From Nocardia terrae (GTDB lineage: Bacteria; Actinomycetota; Actinomycetes; Mycobacteriales; Mycobacteriaceae): a stretch of 64,000 bases of DNA. The notes beneath the pieces are model-generated. The model did no database searches. It had not been told where the DNA came from and saw only the letters and a list, made by a program, of their open reading frames with translations. The stretch covers positions 186,001 to 250,000 of the forward strand of contig NZ_WRPP01000011.1 in assembly GCF_009760405.1 (NCBI RefSeq). Direction: 5' to 3'. The translations under genes and the position numbers were made by a program. Every line of letters begins with the position of its first letter. Position 1 is the first letter of the stretch. Below are positions 19,329-28,152 of this stretch, piece after piece.

Positions 19329-19826
19329 GTGACCGTCAAAGAAGTGAGCCTCCAGGAGCTCGAGCGTGCCTGGCTGGACGAGGCGATCAGGTTGGCCACC
19401 ACCAGCGTGGCGAACGGCGGCGGCCCGTTCGGAGCACTCGTAGCCAAGGACGGCGAGATCGTCGCCGTCGGCCACAACAAGGTCACCTCGACCCTGGACC
19501 CGACCGCGCACGGCGAAGTGACCGCCATGCGCAACGCCTGCAAGGAACTGGGCACCTTCTCCCTCGAGGGCTGCGTCCTGGTCACTTCCTGCGAGCCCTG
19601 CCCGATGTGCCTGTCCTCGGCCCTGTGGGCCCGCGTGGACCGCATCATCTTCGCCGCCGACCGCCACGACGCCGCCACCGCGGGCTTCGACGACCGGGTC
19701 TTCTACGAGCTGTTCGAGGTGCGCACCGAGGGCAACTGGCCCACCACCCTCGAGCGCCTCGACCTGCCCAACCGCAACGCCCCGTTCGAGGCGTGGCTGG
19801 CCAAGACCGACCGCATCGACTACTGA
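19329..19826 (+). CDS. guaD: Guanine deaminase-like nucleoside/base deaminase
   Basis: The 165-residue protein belongs to the cytidine deaminase-like fold. It has the zinc and proton-shuttle motif TAHGEV (His61, Glu63; most relatives have HAE) and TSCEPCPMC with zinc ligands Cys91 and Cys94. The order and spacing, the DAATAGFDD segment and a C-terminal aromatic tail match Bacillus-type guanine deaminase, which makes xanthine from guanine. GTG 19329 is preferred to GTG 19323 because only the former leaves space after AAAGGAG. Xanthine would be the substrate of the xdh enzyme 8 kb away. Other purine or pyrimidine substrates are possible. Confidence 0.7.
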   Translation: MTVKEVSLQELERAWLDEAIRLATTSVANGGGPFGALVAKDGEIVAVGHNKVTSTLDPTAHGEVTAMRNACKELGTFSLEGCVLVTSCEPCPMCLSSALWARVDRIIFAADRHDAATAGFDDRVFYELFEVRTEGNWPTTLERLDLPNRNAPFEAWLAKTDRIDY

Positions 19827-19863
19827 GACCGCGGAATAGCCACTCTCACAGGTGAATACCGCG

Positions 19864-19907
19864 CCGCCGGGCGGCGGATGGCGATCGGGCCGTCCGCCGC
19901 CCGGCGG
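19864..19907 (+). terminator. Terminator after deaminase gene
   Basis: A perfect 15-base inverted repeat (CCGCCGGGCGGCGGA and complement) with a 14-base loop lies 38 bp past the stop codon. Confidence 0.75.
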
Positions 19908-20016
19908 TCATTCGCCGTATCGGGCGAATGCCCTAATTTTCGATTGCCTCGGCGAATCGCTTGCCCTGCTGGCTAGGCTCGGTCTCGGGAATGATCGAGA
20001 AGCGAAAGGCAGCAGC

Positions 20017-20241
20017 ATGATTCGGAAGGTTCTTCTGGTGGCCGCGGCGGGCGCGCTGATCGCCGCACCCGCTACCGCCTCCGCCGAGGTGCCCGCGGTG
20101 GTCGCCGGGTCGCCCGCGGCCGCACAGCCGGTGGCGTTCAGCACCGGTTCGGGCGTCGCGGATGTGGTCATCAACGGCCTGATCACCGCGATCTTCGGGC
20201 CCAACGACCCGAACACGTGCAAATTCCCGTACTGCTTCTGA
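20017..20241 (+). CDS. Small secreted protein of unknown function
   Basis: The 74-residue protein starts at MIRKVLLVAAAGALIAAP, a clear signal peptide with likely cleavage near ATASA. The mature part is about 50 residues and ends in a Cys-containing tail (NTCKFPYCF), where two cysteines could form a disulfide. The frame is open upstream, but the added residues are not signal-like. It is followed by a strong bidirectional terminator. No family is recognised; similar short secreted proteins are frequent in Nocardia and mycobacteria. Confidence 0.6.
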   Translation: MIRKVLLVAAAGALIAAPATASAEVPAVVAGSPAAAQPVAFSTGSGVADVVINGLITAIFGPNDPNTCKFPYCF

Positions 20242-20247
20242 CCTGAG

Positions 20248-20283
20248 AATGCCGTGCGCGACCACGTTGTCGCGCACGGCATT
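20248..20283. terminator. Bidirectional terminator between small secreted protein and CocE-type hydrolase
   Basis: A perfect 15-base inverted repeat (AATGCCGTGCGCGAC and complement) with a 6-base loop lies between two convergent stop codons. Confidence 0.85.
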
Positions 20284-20290
20284 TCCGGCT

Positions 20291-22378
20291 CTAGTCGGGG
20301 ATCGAGGCGGTGAGGGGCATGTTGACCCAGCTCGGCGCATCGGGGTCGAGGCGCAGGTGCTGGGGCTTCAGGCCCGAGTCGGCCAGGAAGATCAAGGGCG
20401 GCAGGCCCTTCGGGAAGTTGCTCGCGTAGATGTCGACCCGCAGGCGGTGGCCCGGCTGGAGAACGGCGTCGATGGGGGTGACCGCGACGTCCAGGGTGAC
20501 CGGGACGCCGGGGATCGTCGGCTGGCGCCTGCTCAGGTCGAGGAAGTAATGCGGCTCGGTGTAGTCGCCGTTGGCCGAGGTCTTGCTGGTGTCGTCGTCG
20601 ACCTGGCGCACGGAGGCCACCAGCTGGCCGGTGGCGATCTCGCGCGAATTGCCGTCGGGGGACACGTCGTTCACGGTGGCGACCCAATAGCCGTCGGCCG
20701 CGTCCTGCACCGTGTTGAGGTGCACGTTGATCGGGCCCGAAATGGTGGTGGGATCGACGACCGGGCTACTGGTGAAGGTCAGGCCGTCGTTCTCCCAAAT
20801 GCGTGAATCGTTGCCGCACGCCTCGATGAGGGAGGTGACGCCCGCCGAGATGCGGGCCACGTCGCGGCCGCACAGGCTCAGCAGGCCGGGCGCGACCGTG
20901 AGATCGTTGACTGAGACCTGACGAGGCGTTTCCGACAGTCCGCCATCGTATTTCGAGTTGGGGCTGGTGCCGGAGGGGATGTCGTCGAGATACACCCGGC
21001 GGTAGACCGCCTCGGATCGCGGGAACTGCGGTGCGTCGGTCCAACCGCCACCCTGCTGCTTGACGGTGAGCGGCGTGTATTTGTCGATGCCGTTGTCGAT
21101 TCCGCGCAGCCAGTGGTCGAACCAGGCCCGCTGCAGCACATCCAGGCGCGGCGGCATGCCCGGATGGCCGAAGCCGGCCACACCCGTGCCGAGGTGGTAG
21201 CCGTCGCCCATGACCAGCTTCTTCTGCTCCTCCGGCAACGGGATGGAGTTGAAGGTGTCGGTCGGGGTGCTGCCGAAGATGTCGAACCAGCTGCCCACCA
21301 TGAAGGTCGGCACCTGGATATGGGCGACGTCGGTCTTCAAGCCCTTCCGGAAGTACGAGTTCGGATCCACGAGCTGGCGTGTGCGCGCGGTCAATTGGTC
21401 CGGTGTCAGGGCGGTGTAGCCGTTGACGACCATGTCGACCAGCGTCAGCGGATCGGCGATGCGGTCCTTCAGCCACTGCAATTGCTGTGCGGGATCGAAC
21501 TTTCCGACGATCATCGAGGTCACGTCGGGAATCATCTTGAGCGCGTTGACGCCGATCAGCCAGGGCACCAGGAAGCCGACGCCGACCGCGCCGCCGCTGC
21601 CCGCGATGTCGTTGAAGATGTCGCCGCTGCCCTCGTAGGCGAAGACGGCCTTCAGGCCGGGCGGCATCCGATCGGTGGCCTCGAGCGCGCTGATCGCGGT
21701 GAACGAGACGCCCATGGTGCCGACATTGCCGTCGCTCCAGGGCTGGCGGGTGATCCAGTCGATGACCTCGGCGATGTCCTGCTTCTCGCGGTCGCCGAAG
21801 ACCTGCCAGTCACCGCCGGAGGTGCCGGTGCCCCGAAGATCGACCTGCACCAGGGTGTAACCGGCGTCGGCGAGCTTCCAGTCCTGCGCGGCAGCCTCGA
21901 TGAACCCGGAGTCGGCCTGCCGGGTGAGGTCGAACAGGCCGTCGAGGCCGACACCCGGCAGATTCAGCGAACCGGCCCAATCCTCCAGGGGTTTCTTGAT
22001 TCCCAGGCCGTCGGCCGCGCTCAGCACCGCCTGGCCGACCAGCAACGGGAGCTTGCCGTAGCCCTGCATCTGGAGGATCACCGGGCGTTTGCCGTCGGCG
22101 ATGCGGCCGTTCCGCGCGGGATGGATGATGTCGGCCTTCAGCACGGTGCCGTCGTCCATGGTGATCGGCACCGCGAGATCGGGTGAGACACCGTTGTAGG
22201 GCTGGGGGCCGTCGACGGCCGCGGTCCAGCCCGCCGCGTACTCGCCCCCGTCGATACCGGTGAACGCGGTGCCGGACGAGGCGATCGGTGCCAGGAACGG
22301 CGTGCACGCGAGCATCGCGGCCACCGTCACCAGGCCTTTCAAGGCGAATCCGAGCGTTCGCCTCCGAGACTTCAGCAC
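20291..22378 (-). CDS. Secreted or anchored CocE/NonD-family hydrolase (X-Pro dipeptidyl-peptidase-like)
   Basis: The 695-residue protein starts at GTG 22378, with GAGAGG upstream. A basic stretch (KSRRR) and a hydrophobic helix near residues 10-35 give a signal peptide or anchor. The alpha/beta-hydrolase core has the oxyanion region around LQMQGYGKLP and the nucleophile motif GTMGVSFTA (Ser225). The C-terminal half is the jelly-roll domain of the CocE/XPP family (DLSRRQPTIPGVPVTLDVAV, GHRLRVDIYASNFP). Members cleave esters, amides or X-Pro peptides; the substrate cannot be named. It diverges from an AraC-type regulator gene, and a TetR-type palindrome lies 41 bp upstream. Confidence 0.75.
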   Translation of the reverse strand: MLKSRRRTLGFALKGLVTVAAMLACTPFLAPIASSGTAFTGIDGGEYAAGWTAAVDGPQPYNGVSPDLAVPITMDDGTVLKADIIHPARNGRIADGKRPVILQMQGYGKLPLLVGQAVLSAADGLGIKKPLEDWAGSLNLPGVGLDGLFDLTRQADSGFIEAAAQDWKLADAGYTLVQVDLRGTGTSGGDWQVFGDREKQDIAEVIDWITRQPWSDGNVGTMGVSFTAISALEATDRMPPGLKAVFAYEGSGDIFNDIAGSGGAVGVGFLVPWLIGVNALKMIPDVTSMIVGKFDPAQQLQWLKDRIADPLTLVDMVVNGYTALTPDQLTARTRQLVDPNSYFRKGLKTDVAHIQVPTFMVGSWFDIFGSTPTDTFNSIPLPEEQKKLVMGDGYHLGTGVAGFGHPGMPPRLDVLQRAWFDHWLRGIDNGIDKYTPLTVKQQGGGWTDAPQFPRSEAVYRRVYLDDIPSGTSPNSKYDGGLSETPRQVSVNDLTVAPGLLSLCGRDVARISAGVTSLIEACGNDSRIWENDGLTFTSSPVVDPTTISGPINVHLNTVQDAADGYWVATVNDVSPDGNSREIATGQLVASVRQVDDDTSKTSANGDYTEPHYFLDLSRRQPTIPGVPVTLDVAVTPIDAVLQPGHRLRVDIYASNFPKGLPPLIFLADSGLKPQHLRLDPDAPSWVNMPLTASIPD

Positions 22379-22419
22379 TGTGTCCCACCTCTCACAAATG
22401 TCATGGGCCAGATTGTTGC

Positions 22420-22431
22420 TACTCGCGAGTA
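22420..22431. promoter_or_regulatory. TetR-type palindrome upstream of CocE-type hydrolase
   Basis: TACTCGCGAGTA is a perfect 12-bp palindrome of a kind often bound by TetR-family lipid regulators in actinobacteria. It is placed 41 bp before the hydrolase start, over the expected promoter. Confidence 0.5.
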
Positions 22432-22447
22432 AGTACGACTCGCCCCA

Positions 22448-22489
22448 GGGCGACATCGTTTTACCCCGGGGCGACAGCACCTGTCGCCC
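22448..22489. promoter_or_regulatory. Direct and inverted GGGCGACA repeats, candidate AraC site
   Basis: GGGCGACA occurs at 22448 and 22469, 21 bp apart (two helical turns), and its complement lies at 22482-22489, forming a 9-base hairpin with the second copy. Tandem half-sites one or two turns apart are typical for AraC-family activators; the AraC-type gene starts at 22564. Confidence 0.4.
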
Positions 22490-22563
22490 TTGCGTCCCAG
22501 ACAATTTCTGCATTACGCTCCGGGTCCGAATCGCAGAAGGAACCGTGGGGGAGGTGACCCGCG

Positions 22564-23625
22564 ATGACGATCATGGCCCGTGCGGCGAGCCTGCGCGGCT
22601 GCCGCGAGCTGATCGACGAGCTGGGTGGTGACGGTGCGGCGCTGCTGCTCCGGTTCGGTATCTCGCTCGAGGCCGTCGCGAGTGACGACGCGCTGGTTCC
22701 CGCCGAATCCCTGGGCTGGGCACTGGAATCCGCCGCGGTCGAACTGGCCTGCCCCGATCTCGGATTGCGGCTGGCGGACCACCAGGACGCCGGCATTCTG
22801 GGGCTGCTGGGGGCGGTGGTCACCAATGCCGCCACGGTGGGCGAGGCCATTTCGTGCGCCACGAGATTCATATCCGTTCAACACGCGGGCATTTCGATCC
22901 GGCTGGTGCCGGATCCGCACGGGCAGTCCGGCATTATCGCGCTGAACTACCGCGATATCGCGGAGGCCGGCGGATTCAGCCAGGGCGTCGACCATGCCGC
23001 CGGCATCATTCACCGCAACCTCTTCCGCGAGGTGGGCGACTATGGGTTGCGGACCGTTCACCTGCCGCACCCACCCCGCGCTCCGGTCGCGCGCTATGCC
23101 GAATTCTTCGGTGCCGAAGTGCGTTTCGACATGCCGACCACTGTGTTCCGCTTTCCGGCGGAGCTGCTGAGCCGTCCCATGGCCGGTCGAAATCCCATGC
23201 TGTACAAGCTCGCGCTGGATTTTCTGGAGCGCAACCACCCCGAACCCGACGCCGGCATGACCGCCCGCGTCCGCCTGGCCATCGACCGCGCCTTCCTCGA
23301 ATCCAAGGCCGATATCGACACCGTGGCCCGCATGCTCGCCATCCACGAACGCACCCTGCAACGCGCATTGGCCGCCGAGGGAACGACTTTCACCGCGGTC
23401 CTCGACGCCGCCCGCCGCGACGCCGCCCGCCGCCTGCTGTGTGAGACGGACCTGCCGATGAGCCGCATCACCACGCTCATCGGGTTGCGCGAGCAATCCG
23501 CCCTGACCCGGGTCGTGCGCCGCTGGTACGGCACCACCCCGCAGCGGATGCGGATGGCCGCGCGTGCCCAGCGCGGCGATCGGGGAACTTTTCTTCAAGA
23601 CTCGGTGCGGGTATCCGGACGATAG
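22564..23625 (+). CDS. AraC-family transcriptional regulator
   Basis: The 353-residue protein has an N-terminal ligand-binding region of the arabinose-binding-like (VirS/OruR) type (about 20-210) and a C-terminal double HTH domain (about 250-340: DIDTVARMLAIHERTLQRALAAEG, then PMSRITTLIGLREQSALTRVVRRWYG). GGGGGAGG upstream supports the start at 22564. It lies divergent from the CocE-type hydrolase and 28 bp upstream of an FAD monooxygenase gene on its own strand; either may be its target. Confidence 0.8.
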   Translation: MTIMARAASLRGCRELIDELGGDGAALLLRFGISLEAVASDDALVPAESLGWALESAAVELACPDLGLRLADHQDAGILGLLGAVVTNAATVGEAISCATRFISVQHAGISIRLVPDPHGQSGIIALNYRDIAEAGGFSQGVDHAAGIIHRNLFREVGDYGLRTVHLPHPPRAPVARYAEFFGAEVRFDMPTTVFRFPAELLSRPMAGRNPMLYKLALDFLERNHPEPDAGMTARVRLAIDRAFLESKADIDTVARMLAIHERTLQRALAAEGTTFTAVLDAARRDAARRLLCETDLPMSRITTLIGLREQSALTRVVRRWYGTTPQRMRMAARAQRGDRGTFLQDSVRVSGR

Positions 23626-23653
23626 TGGAGGCTCGTTCACGAGGAGGGCCTCC

Positions 23654-24844
23654 ATGCGGATTCTCATTTCCGGTGCCAGCATTTCCGGCCCGGTCCTGGC
23701 GTATTGGCTGACCAGACACGGCTTTTCGGTCACCGTGGTGGAGCGGGCGGCGGCCCCGCGCAAGACCGGCGGGCATGCGGTCGACCTGTTCCGGCCCGCG
23801 GTGGACATCTCGGAGAAGATGGGTGTTCTCGCGCGGATCGAGGAGCGGGCCACCGGCACGAGCCGGATGACGCTCTGCCGGGAGGGCGGCCGGCGGCCCG
23901 TACGGGTGGATCTCGCGAAGATCTTCGGTGCCGCCTCGGACCGGCACCTCGAGATCATGCGCGACGATCTGAGCGAAATCTATTACGACGCAACGTGTGA
24001 CGATGTCGAGTACCTGTTCGACGATTCGATCACCGAGCTGTCGCCCGAGGGGGAGGTGCGGTTCGAGAAGGCCGCGCCGCGTCGCTTCGACCTCGTCATC
24101 GGCGCGGACGGACTGCATTCCGGCGTGCGGCGGCTCGCCTTCGGCGACCGCTCCGACCGCGGCGATTTCATCGGGGCGTACCTCGGCGTGCTGACTCTGC
24201 GCGACGCCTCCGCCGTCGACGGCGAACTCCTGATCCACGTCGGCGTCGGCCGCACCGCGGGCATGTACGGCGCACGGCATCCCGGCGAGGCGCGGGCGCT
24301 GTTCCTGTTCCACAGCGAGCGTGAGCTCGAGTACGACTACCGCGATGTGCCGCGGCAGAAAGAGCTGCTGCGCAACGCATTCCACGGCATGAATCCGGAT
24401 GTGGACCAATGGCTGAGCGAGCTCGACAGCACGCCGGCGTTCTACTTCGACTCGATCACCCAGCTGCGCATGGACACCTGGTCGCGAGGGCGAGTGACAC
24501 TCGTCGGCGACGCGGGCTACTGTCCCGGCCCGGCCGTCGGCGGCAGCACCACGCTCGCCGTCATCGGCGCCTACGTTCTCGCCCGGGAGTTGGCGCGGGC
24601 CGGCGGCGATCACGAGCGCGCCTTCCCCGCCTACGAGCGCGCCATGACCGCTCCGGTCCGGGGCAGTCGCGCGGTCGCGCTCAGCGCAGCGAAGACCCTG
24701 GTCCCGACATCGCGTCTCGGCGTATCCGGATTGGTGCAGGGCGCGCGCCTGATCTCGGCGCTGCCCCCGGGGCCCAGCCGAGCCTTCCTGCGCCTGACTA
24801 CCAAGAGCGCCCGGCTCTACAACTCCATGACCATCGACGACTAG
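23654..24844 (+). CDS. FAD-dependent monooxygenase (aromatic hydroxylase type)
   Basis: The 396-residue flavoprotein starts at MRILISGASISGP after a GGAGG site. Visible motifs are the N-terminal GxxxxG dinucleotide site (7-12), the DG motif (GADGLHSGVRR) and the GD motif (GRVTLVGDAGYCPGPAVGG) of the p-hydroxybenzoate hydroxylase group. It should use NAD(P)H and oxygen to hydroxylate or inactivate an aromatic compound; relatives include tetracycline and rifampicin monooxygenases. Its 3' end overlaps the convergent acyltransferase gene by 4 bp. Confidence 0.78.
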   Translation: MRILISGASISGPVLAYWLTRHGFSVTVVERAAAPRKTGGHAVDLFRPAVDISEKMGVLARIEERATGTSRMTLCREGGRRPVRVDLAKIFGAASDRHLEIMRDDLSEIYYDATCDDVEYLFDDSITELSPEGEVRFEKAAPRRFDLVIGADGLHSGVRRLAFGDRSDRGDFIGAYLGVLTLRDASAVDGELLIHVGVGRTAGMYGARHPGEARALFLFHSERELEYDYRDVPRQKELLRNAFHGMNPDVDQWLSELDSTPAFYFDSITQLRMDTWSRGRVTLVGDAGYCPGPAVGGSTTLAVIGAYVLARELARAGGDHERAFPAYERAMTAPVRGSRAVALSAAKTLVPTSRLGVSGLVQGARLISALPPGPSRAFLRLTTKSARLYNSMTIDD

Positions 24845-26136
24845 GCGGCGGCCGCCCCGGCGCGGTCGGCGGGACGGCGGGCGTCGATCCTCGTGATCAG
24901 GCGGTGGCCGAGGTTATGGCACGGCTTCTCGATCAGGCGGTAGGTGACGGCCGCGATCGACACCGCGGCGATCACCCAGGTGAACAGGGTGAGCCAGGTC
25001 GCGGGGATGCCCAGGACCGGTGTGGTCCAGCGCGGACCGTCGAGCAGCAGCGCGTGAACGAGGTAGAGCGAGTAGCTGATCCGTCCCAGGAAGAGCAGCG
25101 GCCGCGGGAACGAACGGCGGCGCAGCAACAGCGCGCCCGCGAAGAGCAGGTAGGCGGGAATGATGGTGAAGGGCTGCTTCAGCCAGGTGACCCACACGCC
25201 CGTGATCGGGTCCGGGGCATCTTTCACGAAGAGGCTGATCCCGAAGATCACGCACACGGCGAACGCGAACACCGCCCAGCCGCGCCGGGCGCTGATCTCT
25301 CCCGACGTGATCCGGTAGAGCACCGTGCCCACGAACATGGTGGCGAAGTAGCCGAAGGTCAGCACCGACGGCCCGGGCTGGTTGAGCACCAGCGGAACGG
25401 CGATGAACGCGAGCAGGATTGCGGCGAGAGCCGAGACCCGGTCGGCGGCCAGGCGGGCGAACACCAGCGCCACCAGGATCGTCGCGGCCGCCACCAGCAC
25501 GCGCGTCAGAACGGTGGCCTGCGAGCCGGTGAGCATCGACGGCGTCAGCAATGCGCCGGGGGCGATCAGGCAGACCGCGAGCACCGCCAGGGGCACCGAT
25601 CGGCGATTGAGCCCGCCGATCAACAACAGCGACAGGAACAGGTAGAACGCGAGTTCATAGGACAGCGACCACGAGGCGCCGACCACTTGGACATCCGGGC
25701 CGCCGAGGAAGAAATGCACCATCGTCAGGTTCGAAAGAAACTCGAGCCCGGGATGATCCAGAAAACCCTTCGGCAGGTTGTAGCGGTGAATCGAGTGCAG
25801 AATTACGGCCGCGGTGATGCACGCCCAGTACAAGGGGTACAGCCGGAAGAACCGACCCACCCAGAAGGCGCGCAGCGACCGGCCCCGCTCCATCGATGCC
25901 GGAATGATGAAGCCGCTGACCAGGAAGAAGACGAAGACTCCGAACTCCCCGAGCCCGAAATGGGCTTCCGAGAATCGAAAATACCCGGGCCACAACCGTT
26001 CCGACGCGTGTTGAATCACCACCGCCAAGGCCGCCAGGCCGCGCAGCGCGTCGAGGAACTCGAATCGGCCCCCGCGACCCCGTGTCACGCGTTCGACCGG
26101 CGCGATCGGAGTCGCCACTTCACCATCAACAGTCAC
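24841..26136 (-). CDS. Membrane acyltransferase family 3 protein
   Basis: The 431-residue protein has about ten hydrophobic segments and the family-3 signature near the N-terminus: FLDALRGLAALAVVIQH, in which Arg and His are separated by ten residues. A second motif, SWSLSYELAFYLFL, lies near 155. These integral membrane enzymes transfer acetyl or other acyl groups to cell-surface glycans, lipids or antibiotics. The start is a GTG at 26136. The gene is single and convergent with the monooxygenase; the acceptor is unknown. Confidence 0.78.
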   Translation of the reverse strand: MTVDGEVATPIAPVERVTRGRGGRFEFLDALRGLAALAVVIQHASERLWPGYFRFSEAHFGLGEFGVFVFFLVSGFIIPASMERGRSLRAFWVGRFFRLYPLYWACITAAVILHSIHRYNLPKGFLDHPGLEFLSNLTMVHFFLGGPDVQVVGASWSLSYELAFYLFLSLLLIGGLNRRSVPLAVLAVCLIAPGALLTPSMLTGSQATVLTRVLVAAATILVALVFARLAADRVSALAAILLAFIAVPLVLNQPGPSVLTFGYFATMFVGTVLYRITSGEISARRGWAVFAFAVCVIFGISLFVKDAPDPITGVWVTWLKQPFTIIPAYLLFAGALLLRRRSFPRPLLFLGRISYSLYLVHALLLDGPRWTTPVLGIPATWLTLFTWVIAAVSIAAVTYRLIEKPCHNLGHRLITRIDARRPADRAGAAAA

Positions 26137-26286
26137 GCCAGGGTCCCGCCACGTACTCGAATACGGTCATCGAACAACCGCTGCGGCGGCGAACGTTTCA
26201 GATTTGTAGCAGATCGCCTCAGCCTCCAGCAACGGGTTCAACCCGGCCCCGCCGGTTCCAGGTGAACGGCCGATACGATCGCGCTC

Positions 26287-26610
26287 ATGGCATCGCCCGA
26301 CAGGAACACCGGTATCCGAGCTGTCATCACCGGCCCGACAACGGGATACAGCGGCCAGACGATCACCCTCGACGGCTGCGGGTCTCAACCCGGCGACGTG
26401 CCCATCCGCTACCACTGGACTCCCGACCCGGCGTTCTTGACGACGAACCCGGACTTCGCCCAACGGGCCGAGCGCTCTTCGGTCACGCTCGTCCTCCCCG
26501 ACGTGCCGTTGCGAACCGTCCGCAGAATCGGGCTGACGGTCCGCGGCGCGGACAACGAGCCGTCTGCCCAGGCGCTGCACAGCATCGCCATCAAGCCGAC
26601 ACCGGCTTGA
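26287..26610 (+). CDS. PKD/Ig-like domain protein of unknown function
   Basis: The 107-residue protein has the look of a single PKD or Ig-like beta-sandwich: ITGPTTGYSGQTITLDGCGS, then IRYHWTPD, then SVTLVLPDVPLRTVRRIGLTVRG. There is no signal peptide. A TACGAT -10 box (26274-26279) ends 7 bases before the ATG, so the transcript is probably leaderless. Its partner or ligand is unknown. Confidence 0.55.
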   Translation: MASPDRNTGIRAVITGPTTGYSGQTITLDGCGSQPGDVPIRYHWTPDPAFLTTNPDFAQRAERSSVTLVLPDVPLRTVRRIGLTVRGADNEPSAQALHSIAIKPTPA

Positions 26611-26626
26611 ACGGCTCCGCCCGCGA

Positions 26627-26687
26627 GTGATGGGACCGTTGTCCCGTCACCGGTGTACTGTTGGTGACGGGACAACAGTCCCATCAC
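26627..26687 (+). promoter_or_regulatory. Twin 24-bp palindromes, candidate TetR operators
   Basis: Two near-perfect palindromes of the form GTGAYGGGAC-N4-GTCCCRTCAC lie at 26627-26650 and 26664-26687, with centres 37 bp apart. They are also mutual inverted repeats over 25 bases with one mismatch. Placed directly upstream of the ribosome site of the next gene, they could be paired repressor sites, or fold as a hairpin ending the preceding gene. Confidence 0.5.
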
Positions 26688-26701
26688 TTCGAGGAGGGCT
26701 C

Positions 26702-27583
26702 ATGCAGGTCTTCATCACCGGCGGTACCGGCACCGTCGGTTCCGCGGTCGTCGCCGAACTGCTCGCCAACGACCACACCGTTCTCGCACTGGCCCGCTCG
26801 GACGACTCCGCGCGGACCCTCGAGGACGCCGGCGCCAAGGTGCTACGAGGAGAACTCGCGGACCTCGACGTCCTGCGCGCCGGCGCCGCCCAGTCCGACG
26901 GCGTGATCAGCCTGGCGTTCAGCCACGACTTCAGCGACCCGGACGGCCTGGCGCGAGCCATTGCCCAGGAGGGCGCCGCCCTTGCCGCCCTGGGCGACGA
27001 GCTCGTCGGCAGCAACCGCCCGATCATCACGGTCTCGGGCACACCGGGGGTACCCGGCCGTCCCTCGACCGAGGCCGACCCGATACCGACCGATGGACCG
27101 GTGGGCGGCCGAGGCCGTTCGGTCAACGCGCTACTGGAACTGGCCTCGCGCGGCGTGCGTGCCACCGCCGTCCGCCTGCCCCGCACGGTCCACAACGAGG
27201 GCCGCGGCGGATTCGCCGGCCTACTGGTCGACGCGGCCCGCCGCACCGGGGTGTCCGGCTACCCGGGCGACGGCGCCCAACGCTGGCCGGCCGTGCACGC
27301 CCGCGACGCGGCCACCCTCTTCCGCCTCGTCCTCGAATCGGCCCCGCCCGGAACGGCCTGGCACGCGGTGGCCGACGAGGGCGACACGGTGCACGACATC
27401 GCCACGGTCATCGGCCGCCGACTGGGCCTCCCGGTCGAGCCGGTGCCGGAGAGCGCTTTCGGCCCCTTCGGCCCGATCTTCGCCATGGACCAGCCCTCCT
27501 CCAGCACCCACACCCGCCAGGCCCTCGGCTGGCAGCCCACGCACCCGAGCCTTCTCGAGGACTTGGAAAACGTTCAGCCCTGA
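26702..27583 (+). CDS. NAD(P)-binding extended SDR (epimerase/dehydratase-like)
   Basis: The 293-residue protein starts at MQVFITGGTGTVGSAVV, preceded by GAGGAGG. The GGTGTVG Rossmann motif is intact. The classical YxxxK is not evident, so it may be an atypical NAD-dependent epimerase/dehydratase or an NAD(P)-sensing NmrA-like protein. The C-terminal part (WHAVADEGDTVHDIATVIGRRLGLPVEPV) matches the substrate domain of sugar-nucleotide-epimerase-like proteins. The twin palindromes upstream suggest induction by a ligand of a TetR regulator. Confidence 0.7.
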   Translation: MQVFITGGTGTVGSAVVAELLANDHTVLALARSDDSARTLEDAGAKVLRGELADLDVLRAGAAQSDGVISLAFSHDFSDPDGLARAIAQEGAALAALGDELVGSNRPIITVSGTPGVPGRPSTEADPIPTDGPVGGRGRSVNALLELASRGVRATAVRLPRTVHNEGRGGFAGLLVDAARRTGVSGYPGDGAQRWPAVHARDAATLFRLVLESAPPGTAWHAVADEGDTVHDIATVIGRRLGLPVEPVPESAFGPFGPIFAMDQPSSSTHTRQALGWQPTHPSLLEDLENVQP

Positions 27584-27593
27584 CCAGAAACAC

Positions 27594-27631
27594 CGTTGGG
27601 CTGGCACCGCTTTCGCGGTACCGGCCCAACG
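27594..27631. terminator. Bidirectional terminator
   Basis: CGTTGGGC and its complement, with a partly paired inner stem around TTTC, form a hairpin between the convergent SDR and small secreted protein genes. Confidence 0.6.
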
Positions 27632-27652
27632 TTCGTGCAATCCTCTGGTGAG

Positions 27653-28006
27653 CTAGGGGTTGTAGATCTCGACGTAGGCATTCGTCGCCACGGCGAAGAC
27701 GCCGGGACCCATCCCGGTACAACCCGCCGAGACGGTCTGACCGGACGGCGTGAACGGATAACTCAGCACCTTGTAGGGCCCGACCGCATACATCGGGAAC
27801 GGCCCACTGGCATACAGGCCGACACAGTCGAGGTGCAGCACATAATTGGCGCCGCCGTCGGCCCCGCACACCGCAGACGCATCGAACACCCCCTTCGTCA
27901 CGCTGCAATCCTGCGGCGCGGCCTGCGCACTACCCGCCCCCACGAACCCCAACCCCGAAATGCTCACGGCCGCAACAGCCGCGGCGATACCCAATGACCT
28001 ACTCAT
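27653..28006 (-). CDS. Small secreted protein of unknown function
   Basis: The 117-residue protein starts at MSRSLGIAAAVAAVSISGLG and has a signal peptide ending near AQAAP. The mature domain of about 88 residues contains four cysteines (DCSVTKG, AVCGADGG, HLDCVGLY, SAGCTG), suggesting two disulfides. GAGGGG lies upstream of the start. No family or function is recognised. Confidence 0.6.
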   Translation of the reverse strand: MSRSLGIAAAVAAVSISGLGFVGAGSAQAAPQDCSVTKGVFDASAVCGADGGANYVLHLDCVGLYASGPFPMYAVGPYKVLSYPFTPSGQTVSAGCTGMGPGVFAVATNAYVEIYNP

Positions 28007-28106
28007 GAATCCCCTCAGCTCGCGTCGTAAACATTTCCGAACGGTATCGTTCTGCCCCCCAACCATGTTTCACCCCGAAACGACAACCAGCGGATCCAAA
28101 AAGCAA

Positions 28107-28138
28107 GAAGGCCGGTCCTCCACGAGGAACCGGCCTTC
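28107..28138 (-). terminator. Intrinsic terminator of tRNA-Ala
   Basis: The hairpin GAAGGCCGGT...ACCGGCCTTC, with one bulge, is followed on the minus strand by a CTTTTTGG tract. It lies 15 bp downstream of the tRNA. Confidence 0.85.
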
Positions 28139-28152
28139 ATTTACTGCGATTG

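Noticed and set aside
24409..26265. 618-codon plus-strand frame opposite the acyltransferase gene
   Set aside because: The minus-strand product has ten membrane helices and the family-3 signature; the plus-strand product is low-complexity and charged.
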